Part shown: positions 6,927 through 15,876 of the stretch, in pieces
Numbering within the stretch: position 1 is the first letter of the stretch
Layout of the letters: every line of letters starts with the position of its first letter
Source of the DNA: an uncultured Lachnospiraceae bacterium
GTDB taxonomy: Bacteria > Bacillota_A > Clostridia > Lachnospirales > Lachnospiraceae
Reading direction: 5' to 3'
Assembly (NCBI GenBank): GCA_910588595.1
Contig: CAJUQU010000031.1
Location: forward strand, 1 to 22,492
Length of the DNA: 22,492 bases
Translations under genes and position numbers: made by a program
Notes under the pieces: generated by a model
Told to the model about the DNA's origin: nothing
The model's database searches: none
The model's input: only the letters and a program-made list of their open reading frames with translations

Positions 6927-7913
6927 ATGTCAAAAAAAGTATTATTTCTCATCCTATTGCTGCTTTTATGTTTTTTTGCAGGCATCCTTCTGGGAAGTGT
7001 GCCTCTTGCTCCTATCAATGTCCTGAGATGTCTGGCTGGCCTTGACAGGGATTCCACAACCTATATACTCGTGAACACAGTGCGTCTGCCGCGGGCGGCG
7101 GGCGCCTGCCTTGCCGGTATGGGGCTTGCTGCCGCCGGCGTGATCCTGCAGAGTGTCATGAATAATTCTCTGGCAAGCCCGAACACGATCGGCGTCAACT
7201 CCGGTGCCGGATTTGCAGTGATGCTCGCTCTGATGCTCGGCGGAAACTATGCGACAGCTGTCCCTGCCGCCGCATTTATGGGCGCGCTTTCCACCACGCT
7301 TGTCATTTTTTTGCTTGCTTACATGGCTGACAGCTCCCGCACGACCATTATCCTTGCAGGTATTACTGTGTCAAGCTTTCTGAGCGCAGGGATCAACACC
7401 ATCAAACTCCTCGACACAGATATCACTATAAATCTCACAACCTTTATGATCGGCTCGCTGTCGGGCATTACTTTTGATCACCTAAAGTACCCTGCCGCTG
7501 CCATTGTCACGGCGCTTTTATTGTCCTTTTTCCTCACAGAACCACTGAACATACTCGGACTCGGTGACGATATTGCGCGCTCGCTGGGGCTGAACGTCAC
7601 CTCTGTACGACTGATCCTGCTCGTTCTGTCAAGCGTTTTGTCAGGCTGCGTAGTCAGTTACGCCGGTCTGCTAAGTTTTGTGGGACTGATCGTGCCCCAT
7701 ATCTGCCGCAGACTGTTTGGGAATGACGCCCGGTATCTACTGCCCTGTTCCGCCCTGCTTGGCGCCTGCTTTGTGCTGACATGCGATATCCTAGGCCGTG
7801 TGGTGTTTGCCCCCTTTGAGCTTCCTGCCGGCGTGCTGATGTCGTTCGTCGGCGGACCGTTTTTTCTGTATCTGCTATTCAAAAAGAAGGGAGGGCGCAG
7901 GGTCAATGCTTGA
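6927..7913 (+). CDS. iron-siderophore/haem/cobalamin-type ABC transporter permease (FecCD family)
   Basis: A 328-aa polytopic inner-membrane protein of the FecCD/BtuC family. It begins with a hydrophobic helix (MSKKVLFLILLLLLCFFAG) followed by the family signature LGSVPLAP. The classic segment LAGMGLAAAGVILQSVMNN plus SLASPNTIGVNSGAGFAV is at 62-97. The coupling segment LGDDIARSLGLNV, which touches the ATPase, is near 210-222, and AGLLSFVGLIVPHICRRL near 249-266 is also conserved. It forms the transmembrane channel for a metal-chelate substrate. The ATG at 6927 has GGAG nine bases upstream; the open frame reaches a TTG at 6885, but that would add residues atypical of the family. Its stop codon overlaps the start of the ATPase gene by eight bases. 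The substrate cannot be fixed from sequence. Confidence 0.93.
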   Translation: MSKKVLFLILLLLLCFFAGILLGSVPLAPINVLRCLAGLDRDSTTYILVNTVRLPRAAGACLAGMGLAAAGVILQSVMNNSLASPNTIGVNSGAGFAVMLALMLGGNYATAVPAAAFMGALSTTLVIFLLAYMADSSRTTIILAGITVSSFLSAGINTIKLLDTDITINLTTFMIGSLSGITFDHLKYPAAAIVTALLLSFFLTEPLNILGLGDDIARSLGLNVTSVRLILLVLSSVLSGCVVSYAGLLSFVGLIVPHICRRLFGNDARYLLPCSALLGACFVLTCDILGRVVFAPFELPAGVLMSFVGGPFFLYLLFKKKGGRRVNA

Positions 7914-8664
7914 ATTTCGTCATGTCAATGTCAGCTGCGGACTTGTTCCAATATTGAACGATATTTCTGCAGTGTTTCAAACAGGTGAGATCACGACAGT
8001 CATCGGTCCAAACGGCTGTGGCAAAACCACCCTGCTCCAGTGCCTGAACGGTTCCTCAAAAATTTCGTCGGGCAGCATCCGTCTGGATGGCATAGACTAT
8101 CTCTCCATGCCTTTAAAGGAGCGCGCGCGCAGACTTTCCTTCCTGCCACAGGTGCGAACTATCATTCCCGCACTGCCCGTCAGAACACTTGTCGAACATG
8201 GGCGCTTTCCACATCTGGGATTCTCGCGCAGAAAAACCCAGAAAGATATCGCAATCGTTGAGCATGCCATGGATTTTACACATGTCACCCCCTACGCAGA
8301 ACAATGCGCAGACACGCTTTCTGGCGGAATACGGCAGCGCGCTTTCTTTGCCATGACACTTGCACAGGGATGTGATTACATTGTGTTGGACGAGCCCACC
8401 ACATATCTCGACCTAAATGGACAGCGTGAGTTCATGGATATGATATTGCAGCTAAAAAAGCAGGGCAGTACTATCATTCTTGTTCTCCATGATCTCGGGC
8501 AGGCACTCCGCATTTCCGACACGCTTGTCATCATGCAGGACAGAAAAATAGCTGCCACAGCCAGCCCAAAAGAATGTCTGCGACAGCATATCATCGAAGA
8601 TATCTTTGATGTGCGCATCAAAGAATTTTCTGACGACGAAGGATGTTACTACTTTTTCTGCTAA
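7906..8664 (+). CDS. ABC transporter ATP-binding protein, FecE/BtuD type
   Basis: The 252-aa nucleotide-binding subunit is complete. Walker A is GPNGCGKTT (34-42), Q-loop Gln 82 (LPQVR), signature LSGGIRQRA (138-146), Walker B YIVLDE (158-163) and the switch His 195 (LVLHD). The signature has Ile where most members have Gln (LSGGQ); such variation is tolerated. It hydrolyses ATP to drive the permease encoded immediately upstream, with which it shares an ATGCTTGA overlap, a sign of coupled translation. The last two bases of its TAA stop lie within the TAG stop of the convergent binding-protein gene. Confidence 0.94.
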   Translation: MLEFRHVNVSCGLVPILNDISAVFQTGEITTVIGPNGCGKTTLLQCLNGSSKISSGSIRLDGIDYLSMPLKERARRLSFLPQVRTIIPALPVRTLVEHGRFPHLGFSRRKTQKDIAIVEHAMDFTHVTPYAEQCADTLSGGIRQRAFFAMTLAQGCDYIVLDEPTTYLDLNGQREFMDMILQLKKQGSTIILVLHDLGQALRISDTLVIMQDRKIAATASPKECLRQHIIEDIFDVRIKEFSDDEGCYYFFC

Positions 8665-9758
8665 TACGCATCCGCTTCCCCGCCATATAGGATATCTGCG
8701 AGCTTTTGATACGCCTCTCCCCATCTTGCGTTTGGTTTGAGATTGTACAGCTCCTTCTCCAGCAGAAAATATTTACCGTTCTTCACCGCCGAGAGGCTGT
8801 TCCATGCAGGATTGGCAAGCAGCGTCTCCTCGATGTTCTGCCGCACTGCATCGGCGTCCTTCCCCTGTGTCGTCACAAATATAAAGTCGGGATCCGCTAT
8901 GATGACCGCCTCCATGCTGAGATCATCGAGCAGGCTGTCATCGTCATCTGCGATATTGATACAGCCCAGCTCAGCAAGCATTTCCCCGCCAACATTGCCA
9001 TAGCTGCCCTTCGCCTTGATACTTGATGCACTTGCCCGCAGAAATACGATCCTGGGCGCTTTCTTTCCCTCCAGATTTCTCTGGTTGACAAGCTCTCTCG
9101 CCGCAGCAACCTGCTTCTGCACCTCCGTGCCGTTCTTGACATAGAGATCTTTTCTCCCTGTGATGTCCGTGCAGATCTCCAGCATATTGAGATATTCATT
9201 AAAATTGGACACTGAGAAATACGCCACGGTGATACCGGAATCCGTGAGGATCTTTTCCATCTGGATGTCGGCATCTGTATTCGCACTCGCAATAACGAGA
9301 TCCGGTTTCGCGGCGATGATTTTCTCGATATCCGGCTCCACATGGGACCCAATATTCACCACATCAGCGCCCAGATCCAAGTCAAAGCTGTCCCACGAAT
9401 CATTGGCGGCTGCCACGACCTCACCGCCGGCAAGCAGCCATATATCCGTAAAACTTCCGATCATGGTCACGACCCTGTCATGGCTCTCCACTGTGACATT
9501 TCTGCCGATGTCATCAATAAATGTAATCCCTGTCTCCTCTTCCTGCAGGGACTCCGCTTCCTCCCATTTCTCCGCTTCCTTCTCCAGCTTTTCCTCGAGT
9601 ATCGTACTCCTTGATTCTTCCTCACTGTGCTCCTCCCCCGCGGCATCGACAGCGCTCCCTGCACCGGTCTCAGCGGCATCTGTATCCGCACATCCCTGCA
9701 GCAGCAAAGCTGCCGCCAACAGGGGAAGCATCCATTTTTTGATACGATTTCTGATCAT
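8661..9758 (-). CDS. substrate-binding lipoprotein of an iron-chelate/cobalamin-type ABC importer
   Basis: A 365-aa periplasmic-binding-like (TroA/BtuF/FepB fold) lipoprotein. The signal peptide ends in the lipobox LQGC with Cys23 as the lipidated residue. Residues 42-77 form an unusually Glu/Lys-rich, probably coiled-coil linker. The binding domain starts near 78 with ITFIDDIGRNVTVES and the family motif for mapping substrate (RVVTMIGSFTDIWLLAGG). Later motifs are EKIIAAKPDLVIAS and ADPDFIFVTTQ. GGAGG lies nine bases before the ATG. It faces its likely partners (permease and ATPase at 6927-8664) tail to tail, which is unusual, and instead follows the DUF4250 gene by 29 bases, so it may be transcribed with the holA operon. 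The substrate is inferred as a ferric chelate, haem or corrinoid. Confidence 0.9.
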   Translation of the reverse strand: MIRNRIKKWMLPLLAAALLLQGCADTDAAETGAGSAVDAAGEEHSEEESRSTILEEKLEKEAEKWEEAESLQEEETGITFIDDIGRNVTVESHDRVVTMIGSFTDIWLLAGGEVVAAANDSWDSFDLDLGADVVNIGSHVEPDIEKIIAAKPDLVIASANTDADIQMEKILTDSGITVAYFSVSNFNEYLNMLEICTDITGRKDLYVKNGTEVQKQVAAARELVNQRNLEGKKAPRIVFLRASASSIKAKGSYGNVGGEMLAELGCINIADDDDSLLDDLSMEAVIIADPDFIFVTTQGKDADAVRQNIEETLLANPAWNSLSAVKNGKYFLLEKELYNLKPNARWGEAYQKLADILYGGEADAY

Positions 9759-9787
9759 TCCTCACAGCCTCCACTTCCAATCTATTA

Positions 9788-9961
9788 TCACACAAACTGA
9801 TTCTTTTCTTTGTCGTAATGATAATCAATCCGGCTCAATTTGTCTACTATTTTTGTCATATCTTCTCCCGTATCCTCACAGAAGGATTCGAGGCTTGGGT
9901 AAAAATCCCTGAGCTTGAGATTCATAAAACTTAACAACATCGCAGGATCATTTGGTATCAT
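9788..9961 (-). CDS. DUF4250 family microprotein
   Basis: A 57-aa protein starting MIPNDPAMLLSFMNLKLRD and ending DYHYDKEKNQFV. The opening MIPNDP.MLLS..N.KLRD and the closing YDxxxNxFV match my recollection of the DUF4250 family found in many Clostridia; its function is unknown. The middle (ESFCEDTGEDMTKIVDKL) looks like a small helix-turn-helix, so DNA binding is conceivable but unproven. The ATG has AAAAGGAG eight bases upstream, overlapping the holA stop codon region (14 bases between the genes), so it is clearly in the holA operon. It is followed after 29 bases by the binding-protein gene. Confidence 0.85.
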   Translation of the reverse strand: MIPNDPAMLLSFMNLKLRDFYPSLESFCEDTGEDMTKIVDKLSRIDYHYDKEKNQFV

Positions 9962-9975
9962 ATCACACTCTCCTT

Positions 9976-10956
9976 TTATGTGCTTAAACTTACTATGATG
10001 AGCTCAACACTGAGCACATCGGGCATCCGCCCGGTCTTTACGTTCTCCTCCGCCTCCACACAAGTGCGCAGTGCAGCTTCGAGCTGTGGCTGCTTAAACT
10101 GCGCCGCCTGCGGGATATATTTCTTTTTCAGGAAATATGGATTGAGGCCTGTCTGCCTGGCAATATCACTCTCCTGATATCCTTTTGACTTCATTTCTTT
10201 TACCTGCAATAACATATGAAACTGACGGGCGATCAGCGCCAGTATCTTCATGGGTGCTTCCTTCAACGCCAACAGGTTGTAGTATAGATTCAATGCCTGC
10301 TTCTGCTTTTTCTGTGCGACAGCTTCCACCATGTCAAAGATCTGGTTCTGTATCTGCACAATGCACAGTTCCTCCACGTCGGCAGCGGTGATCCCCTCCT
10401 CATAGTATTTGTAACAGACAAGTTTCTCCACCTCCCGCCTGATGTTCTCCATGTTGGTTCCAGTCCTATCGAGCAGCAGGTTCAGCCCATCAGGCGTAAT
10501 CGACTTATTCTCTTTTTTCAACAATCCCATGATCCACTTGTTGAGCATTGCCTCGTCCTGCATCTCACAGTTCGCCGCATAGCCATTTGCTGTGACCGCC
10601 TTAAAAAGCTTGCTCCGCTTATCGACCTCCTCCTCGACAAAAATCATACAGGTGGTATCTGATAGCGTCTTGACGAGCATGGCAATCTGATCATTACCAC
10701 TCTTAAACCAACCGCTGTTCTCCACGATGATCACCCTGCGATCCGCAAAAAACGGCATCGTGCCCGCCAGGTCAACGACTTCGTTCACATTGATATCCTT
10801 GCCGGAGTACACACTGCAGTTCATGGTATCCTCCTCCGGCACCAGCGCTTTTCTCAGATTATCACGGTACTGCCTGCGCAGATATGCCTCCTCTCCATAG
10901 AGAAGATAGAGCCTGCTAAACTGTCCGCTCTTGATGTCCTGTGCTATCCTTTTCAT
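9976..10956 (-). CDS. holA: DNA polymerase III delta subunit
   Basis: 326 aa, the usual length for HolA. The delta subunit is the 'wrench' of the clamp loader: it binds and opens the beta sliding clamp. The N-terminal domain has the typical YLLYGEEAYLRRQYRDNL (residues 17-34), then VVDLAGTMPFFADRRVIIVEN. The middle contains ..LDRTGTNMENIRREVEKLVCY, and the C-terminal domain has the helical LIARQFHMLLQVKEM segment and a basic NPYFLKKKYIPQAAQF stretch near 270-290. No functional Walker A is expected in delta, and none is seen. It lies 99 bases after comEC, the conserved Firmicutes order comEC-holA; rpsT, often next, is absent and a DUF4250 gene takes that place. Confidence 0.95.
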   Translation of the reverse strand: MKRIAQDIKSGQFSRLYLLYGEEAYLRRQYRDNLRKALVPEEDTMNCSVYSGKDINVNEVVDLAGTMPFFADRRVIIVENSGWFKSGNDQIAMLVKTLSDTTCMIFVEEEVDKRSKLFKAVTANGYAANCEMQDEAMLNKWIMGLLKKENKSITPDGLNLLLDRTGTNMENIRREVEKLVCYKYYEEGITAADVEELCIVQIQNQIFDMVEAVAQKKQKQALNLYYNLLALKEAPMKILALIARQFHMLLQVKEMKSKGYQESDIARQTGLNPYFLKKKYIPQAAQFKQPQLEAALRTCVEAEENVKTGRMPDVLSVELIIVSLST

Positions 10957-11055
10957 TTTGTTATCCTTTTCCTCTATACAATATAAACTACACTCTTAAA
11001 AACTGTCCCTCAATGATCTCAATGAATATTTACATCCATATTCTATCAAGTATAG

Positions 11056-13353
11056 TCATCGATCAATATAGTTCTCCACCTTATATTTCCCGTCCTTTAT
11101 TCTAATGAAAATGGCTCCTGTGTCCTTTGTCATCCTTATATCACTGCCTATCTCTTCAAACTTCTCGATCGTCTCCGCGTGCGGATGCCCATAACTGTTG
11201 TCCTCTGCACATGATATGACAGCAAGTTGGGGGTTGGTCAACGAGATCAACTCTTTTAAATTGGAGTACCTCGAACCATGGTGAGCTGCCTTGTAGATAT
11301 CAATACCCGCAAAACCAGATATTGTGCATAGATTCTGCGCCGTCATCCGCTCACCGTCAGCCTCAACATCACCTGTCAAAAGTGCTGTGACATGGTCCTG
11401 CGTCTCCATTTTCATGACAAGGGAATACGCATTGCGGGAATCCGCTTCATAGTCCCCCTGCGGGTGAAGCACTTCAAACTCCAGTCCACACGCCTCGATC
11501 CTGTCGCCGGCTTTCAAGCGATAGACTGGTATCTTTCTGGCTTCACACAGTATTATTAACTCATCATACGCATCATCTTCGATGACAGACTCGGATATGC
11601 AGATCCGGCTGATACCGACTTCCATTTTGTCCTCCGCGATATTGCCCGTGTCACCACTGCCGCCCACAAGGATTTCCATCACCCCGGATATATGATCCTT
11701 GTCAAGATGTGTCAGAAAGACCGCATCTAATCTGGATACGCCCATATATTTCAAGTACGGAATGATCGTATATGCACCAACCTTACTTTCAGAGGAGCTT
11801 CCGCCGTCAACCAGAAAATGCTCCCCTCCTGCGCTTCTGATCCAGATGCAGTCACCCTGTCCCACGTCCAGAAACGTCATCGCCACACCGTCAACTGGGG
11901 AATCGCTGAGCAGAGCGACCGCCGCAAGTACTGTCATAAACCTGACTGGCAATGGCAGACCTATGTTGATACCGCGCTTCGCATAGGATCTTCCACGCTG
12001 ATGTGCCATATACAGAAATACGATAACCCCGCCGTATGCACAAATCCTCCAGTCCTCTGGTCTCCCCACAACCCAGTTCGCAAACGGCATTTTTAGTGAT
12101 ATGACACACAGCCGCTCAAACGCGGAGAGCAGGATATGGCACACCCATCCCATCATCCCTGCCACAGCATATCCAAACGCAACAGGCAGACTTCCCGCCC
12201 CAAGGCACAAAAGTCCCGCCGCCATCAGGAAGGACATCGCTGGTATGATCACCAGATTCAGCAAAAACGAATAAATCGGAAATTCATAATACACACAGAG
12301 CATGATCGGAAAATGTACGAGAAAGATACTGAGACTTCCACATAATGACAGGGCAGCTTTCTCTGTCAGGCGCTTCCCCTTCCCCAACTCAACAGGTTTG
12401 ACAACATCAGACAGACATCCTACCCCAAGGATCGCCCCAAAAGAGAGCTGAAATCCCGAATGATACAGATAAAGCGGCTGTTCAAATAAGATCAGCACCG
12501 CAGCCAGTGCCAATGCCGTGAGCATGTCATAAGTCCGCCGCAGCATCTGTGCCACAAGCTGCATACCAAACATGAACACCGCCCTGTACGCCGAGCTGCT
12601 CATGCCAACCATATCCCCGTAAGCGATCATCAGCCCTATGGACACCACCGCACAGACCGCCTGCGGAATACAGACTTTGCGCAGCATTTTATATAATCCC
12701 ATGCCCAGCAGCGTGATATGAAGTCCCGAGATCGCCAGGATATGTGCGATGCCGCTCCTCTGAAAAAGCTGTCTGCTCTGTGTGTCAAGCTCTGACTTAT
12801 TGCCAAGCAGAACCGCCTTCATGATCGATGCATCCTTTGGCGCAAGCGCACTGTCAAACACTCCCTCAAAATGGCATCTAAGCCGATACAGGATTTCGTG
12901 ATATGCGGAATACCTGCTGCTTTCTGTGCGTATCCTTGTTTTGTAAAGACGAAATTCCACTCCAAGAATGCGATAATAGTCCTGTGCGTCAAATTCGCCT
13001 GGATTGCGCGCTGTATCAAAATAAGACACTTCCCCCTCCACAGCGACCACACTCCCAGCCTTTGGCACCACCAGTCCTTCATTGGCTTCTATATAACAGA
13101 TTACATTCCCTCTCTTTGACGTTTCCCCTTCTTGCCCAGAGCCGGGACTCCATCCCTGGACATTTTTCAGCTCGATCACCAGCATACTCCCCTGATATCC
13201 GCTTTTATATTCCTTTTTGCATACTTCCCCCAACAGTGTGATCTGTTCTCCTTCCGGATGATCATGTACCGGATACTGAGGAGGGCTGAATTTTAGATAT
13301 AAGAACACAGTCACCACAAATGCCACACAGACGCAGCACAGTGGTCTTCTCAT
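11056..13353 (-). CDS. comEC: competence protein ComEC/Rec2, DNA uptake channel
   Basis: 765 aa, the normal size of full-length ComEC. It forms the membrane channel that carries single-stranded DNA into the cell. An N-terminal membrane segment (5-21) is followed by an OB-like extracellular domain (about 35-140). The Competence domain is a polytopic region with the signature HILAISGLHI (204-213), continuing to about 485. The C-terminal metallo-beta-lactamase-like domain starts FLDVGQGDCIWI (494-505) and contains LVDGG (514-518) and the metal motif HLDKDH (549-554), later GDVEADGER and AHHGSRYSN. This domain is thought to degrade the non-transported strand; the HxDxDH-like residues are all present. 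GGAGG precedes the ATG by 12 bases. It is 24 bases after the GerMN lipoprotein gene, so the two are co-transcribed. Confidence 0.96.
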   Translation of the reverse strand: MRRPLCCVCVAFVVTVFLYLKFSPPQYPVHDHPEGEQITLLGEVCKKEYKSGYQGSMLVIELKNVQGWSPGSGQEGETSKRGNVICYIEANEGLVVPKAGSVVAVEGEVSYFDTARNPGEFDAQDYYRILGVEFRLYKTRIRTESSRYSAYHEILYRLRCHFEGVFDSALAPKDASIMKAVLLGNKSELDTQSRQLFQRSGIAHILAISGLHITLLGMGLYKMLRKVCIPQAVCAVVSIGLMIAYGDMVGMSSSAYRAVFMFGMQLVAQMLRRTYDMLTALALAAVLILFEQPLYLYHSGFQLSFGAILGVGCLSDVVKPVELGKGKRLTEKAALSLCGSLSIFLVHFPIMLCVYYEFPIYSFLLNLVIIPAMSFLMAAGLLCLGAGSLPVAFGYAVAGMMGWVCHILLSAFERLCVISLKMPFANWVVGRPEDWRICAYGGVIVFLYMAHQRGRSYAKRGINIGLPLPVRFMTVLAAVALLSDSPVDGVAMTFLDVGQGDCIWIRSAGGEHFLVDGGSSSESKVGAYTIIPYLKYMGVSRLDAVFLTHLDKDHISGVMEILVGGSGDTGNIAEDKMEVGISRICISESVIEDDAYDELIILCEARKIPVYRLKAGDRIEACGLEFEVLHPQGDYEADSRNAYSLVMKMETQDHVTALLTGDVEADGERMTAQNLCTISGFAGIDIYKAAHHGSRYSNLKELISLTNPQLAVISCAEDNSYGHPHAETIEKFEEIGSDIRMTKDTGAIFIRIKDGKYKVENYIDR

Positions 13354-13377
13354 TGATATTTATTTCCTCCATATTGA

Positions 13378-14325
13378 CTAATCGACAAGTAACAGATTGC
13401 GCTCAAATACTGTGGACGCCTCGTATTTGTCCCGAAACTTTCCATCCTTGTTCCCATCGATAGATATCTGTACTTTGTTTATGTTGCTGAGCTCCACAAG
13501 GGAATTGACAAGAGAGTAGACTGTCACATCCGTCGTAACATTGTTGACCGCTGTGAGCATCGCACTGTCAAAAGTCAGATAACAGATATTATCCCTGACC
13601 GTGATATTGACCAACTTGGTATCCGGACTGATCGTCGGATAGGTATCGTCATTTGCCGGCCCACTGATCAATTGCTCAACCACCAGCTTTTCCATAGGCA
13701 CATTTGAGATATCAGCGTTGTGGGCAAGCTCCCTGTTGACTGCAACCAGTCCGTCACCTTCCTCGTTTGCGAAATACAGCCTCAGTGTTACAGTACTATC
13801 CACCGCCTCCACCTGTGCGCCAGCATTATTTACAAACATATCCGATGTCATGGCCCCGATCGCATTTCCCGACGTATCTGTCAGCGATTCTCCGTTTACC
13901 GTAAGCATCACATAATTGACTTCCGGTATATTTGTAAGGCTTCTGACAAGGGCAGCCCTCGTCAGCACCTCCGTTGTCCTAGAAAGCTCCTTGTATTTCT
14001 CCCCAAGCGATACAATCACCTGTTCCCCGTCATAGGAATACGTGATAATGTTGATACCGCTCGTGAGCGTCGCTTTCAACTCTTTATTATCCGGCACAGA
14101 ACACAACAAAGTCAACACTTCCACGATCATATCTTTCGTGTCAGTACTTGTGAGGTAATGCCTCTCCGTCACAAGCTTTGTCTCACTTTTATTTAGATAT
14201 GAGATATCGACCGGCGTTCCCTGCGGCTCCTCCTTGCTGCACCCCGTCGCCAGAGCAGCCGCCAGAAGCATCAGACCCAGCAGAAAAAAAACTTTGCGAT
14301 ATCCCCTCAAAGGCTTCCAATCCAT
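13378..14325 (-). CDS. lipoprotein with two GerMN domains
   Basis: 315 aa from the chosen ATG. The signal peptide ends in ALATGC, with Cys29 as the lipid anchor. Two GerMN-type repeats follow, at about 60-165 (EVLTLLCSVPDNKELKATL .. VIVSLGEKY .. RAALVRSLTNIPEVNYVMLTV) and about 178-300 (VTLRLYFANE .. KLVVEQLISGP .. CYLTFDSAML .. VQISIDG). GerMN domains occur in germination protein GerM and in actinobacterial LpqB. The gene follows the sensor kinase by 28 bases and precedes comEC by 24, the same regulator-kinase-GerMN order as mtrA-mtrB-lpqB. LpqB modulates its kinase, so an extracytoplasmic partner of the kinase at 14354-15811 is a reasonable guess. The open frame runs on to a TTG at 14364, but GGAAAGG seven bases before the ATG at 14325 decides the start. 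Confidence 0.85.
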   Translation of the reverse strand: MDWKPLRGYRKVFFLLGLMLLAAALATGCSKEEPQGTPVDISYLNKSETKLVTERHYLTSTDTKDMIVEVLTLLCSVPDNKELKATLTSGINIITYSYDGEQVIVSLGEKYKELSRTTEVLTRAALVRSLTNIPEVNYVMLTVNGESLTDTSGNAIGAMTSDMFVNNAGAQVEAVDSTVTLRLYFANEEGDGLVAVNRELAHNADISNVPMEKLVVEQLISGPANDDTYPTISPDTKLVNITVRDNICYLTFDSAMLTAVNNVTTDVTVYSLVNSLVELSNINKVQISIDGNKDGKFRDKYEASTVFERNLLLVD

Positions 14326-14353
14326 AAAAACACCTTTCCGTTTTTGTAAATTA

Positions 14354-15811
14354 TCATTGCGCAATATAAGTGAGCGGTATCTTGACAGAAAATATCGTCC
14401 CTACCCCCTCTTCACTGCTCACAGTGATAGAACCCCGGTGTCTGAGTATCGCGCTTTTGGTAATCGCAAGCCCCAGCCCTGTACCGCCGATCTCCTTGGA
14501 ATGGGATTTGTCCACCCTGTAAAAACGTTCGTATATATGTTCGATCGACTCCTGTGGTATACCCATTCCTGAGTCAGATACTTCAACCGTAAAATATTGA
14601 TGGTCGGCATCGAGTATCACTTTCACCCAGCCGCCCTTCATGTTATATTTGATCCCGTTTTCAACCAGATTTGACAATGCCAGCGTCAGTTTGACCTCAT
14701 CCACCTCAGCGCTCACCGGTCTGCGGCTCTCGAAGATCAGCTTGACTTCCGCCCTCGATGCGATCGGTCCCAGACGCTTGAGCAAAAGCTCCAGTACTGC
14801 ATTGATGTCTACCACATCGACATTGATATCGGTTGATGTCCTTGTCATTTTCACCAGCGACAGCAGATCTGTGATGATCTTGTTTTCCCGATCGATCTCC
14901 TCTGCGATATCTGTCATAAATTCACGGTAGAGCTCTGCCGGGACATCCTCCTGCGTGAGCAGGGAATCTGCCAGCACCTTCATGGATGCGAGCGGCGTCT
15001 TCAGCTCGTGGGAAACGTTGGAAACAAATTCCTGTCTGGAATCGTCAAGCACTTTCATCCTTCCCATCATCTGATTAAAAGCATCTCCGATATGCTCTGT
15101 CTCAATATAATCTGTAACACTGATCTCCTCATCCGTAAATCCGTTCTTCACATCATTGATCGCGTCTGTTATCTTTTCAAATGGTTTTAACATCTTGCGG
15201 CTCAGCAGAAGTGCAAAGCCAAATATGACCACCATCGCAACGATTTCCAGCAAAAAAGCCCTGCTTTGGATATATTCATAACCATTTATGATACTGTCCG
15301 TTGAAACGCTGGTGAGCATTGCCCCGACAACACGCGACTGATTCTCAAACTTCTCCTCTATGGGAACGATGATCTCAATATATCCCGCCTCTTTGAGACT
15401 GTTGGACGCACCTTCGCCCTTTAGGCACTTTATGATCGCCTCTGAGATCAGCGTCTTTCCCTCACTGACTGCATAGGTATCCTTGATGATCCTGAGACCG
15501 CCGTCAATGATCAGCACTCGTCCATCATAAAGGTTCGACAACTGCAAAAGCTCCGCATTGACTACGTCATTACTGCTATCAAGCATGTAGTTGTATGTGA
15601 TCAGATGATCCGCGATGATCCGCACCTGCGTCTGTACCTCAGTCGTTCTCGTCGCGATCGTATTGTCCAGATACCGTTCCAGAATACCGAAATGGAGCAC
15701 AATGCAGGGAACGATCCCTGCTGCCATGATAATACAAAATATCCTTGTTTTCAGGCTTCTGAAACTCGTGACTAATTTTCCTTTTTTAATCTTATCCCAA
15801 AGTTTTGCCAC
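14354..15811 (-). CDS. sensor histidine kinase, PhoR/WalK/MtrB-like
   Basis: A 485-aa membrane kinase. TM1 is at about 23-44, an extracytoplasmic sensor domain at 45-184 and TM2 at about 185-204. HAMP spans about 205-257, the dimerisation/H-box at 261-272 (FVSNVSHELKTP, phospho-acceptor H268), then the ATPase domain with N-box NLVENGIKYN (381-390), G1 DSGMGIP (413-419), F-box ERFYRVDKS (428-436) and G2 GGTGLGL (442-448). All catalytic boxes are intact. Start is a GTG with GGAG eight bases upstream. It is 65 bases after the response regulator gene and 28 before the GerMN lipoprotein, so it is the cognate kinase. The signal sensed is unknown; the sensor domain of this size is often PAS-like (double Cache/PAS). 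Confidence 0.93.
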   Translation of the reverse strand: MAKLWDKIKKGKLVTSFRSLKTRIFCIIMAAGIVPCIVLHFGILERYLDNTIATRTTEVQTQVRIIADHLITYNYMLDSSNDVVNAELLQLSNLYDGRVLIIDGGLRIIKDTYAVSEGKTLISEAIIKCLKGEGASNSLKEAGYIEIIVPIEEKFENQSRVVGAMLTSVSTDSIINGYEYIQSRAFLLEIVAMVVIFGFALLLSRKMLKPFEKITDAINDVKNGFTDEEISVTDYIETEHIGDAFNQMMGRMKVLDDSRQEFVSNVSHELKTPLASMKVLADSLLTQEDVPAELYREFMTDIAEEIDRENKIITDLLSLVKMTRTSTDINVDVVDINAVLELLLKRLGPIASRAEVKLIFESRRPVSAEVDEVKLTLALSNLVENGIKYNMKGGWVKVILDADHQYFTVEVSDSGMGIPQESIEHIYERFYRVDKSHSKEIGGTGLGLAITKSAILRHRGSITVSSEEGVGTIFSVKIPLTYIAQ

Positions 15812-15876
15812 TTTTATCTCCTACCAGGGAACCTATCTATCGATCAGCTATCCTGTTTTCTCCGCAGCCCCTGTAC

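Noticed and set aside
6755..7057. 100-residue minus-strand open frame between the deacetylase and the permease
   Set aside because: It overlaps the start of the deacetylase gene and the permease gene on the other strand, lacks a ribosome binding site, and resembles no family.
9816..9827. TAATGATAATCA, a good match to the core of a Fur box, 58 bases upstream of an iron-type binding lipoprotein
   Set aside because: It lies inside the coding sequence of the DUF4250 gene (codons for DYHYD), where the bases are fixed by conserved residues. It may still act, but coding explains it, and no similar site was found before the permease gene.
9160..9912. 250-residue plus-strand open frame opposite the binding-protein gene
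   Set aside because: Ser-rich translation with no family features, fully antisense to a lipoprotein gene with clear motifs and a good ribosome binding site.
13720..14196. 158-residue plus-strand open frame opposite the GerMN lipoprotein gene
   Set aside because: Composition typical of an antisense shadow (rich in His, Arg and Cys), no start signal; the opposite strand encodes a lipoprotein with two recognisable domains.
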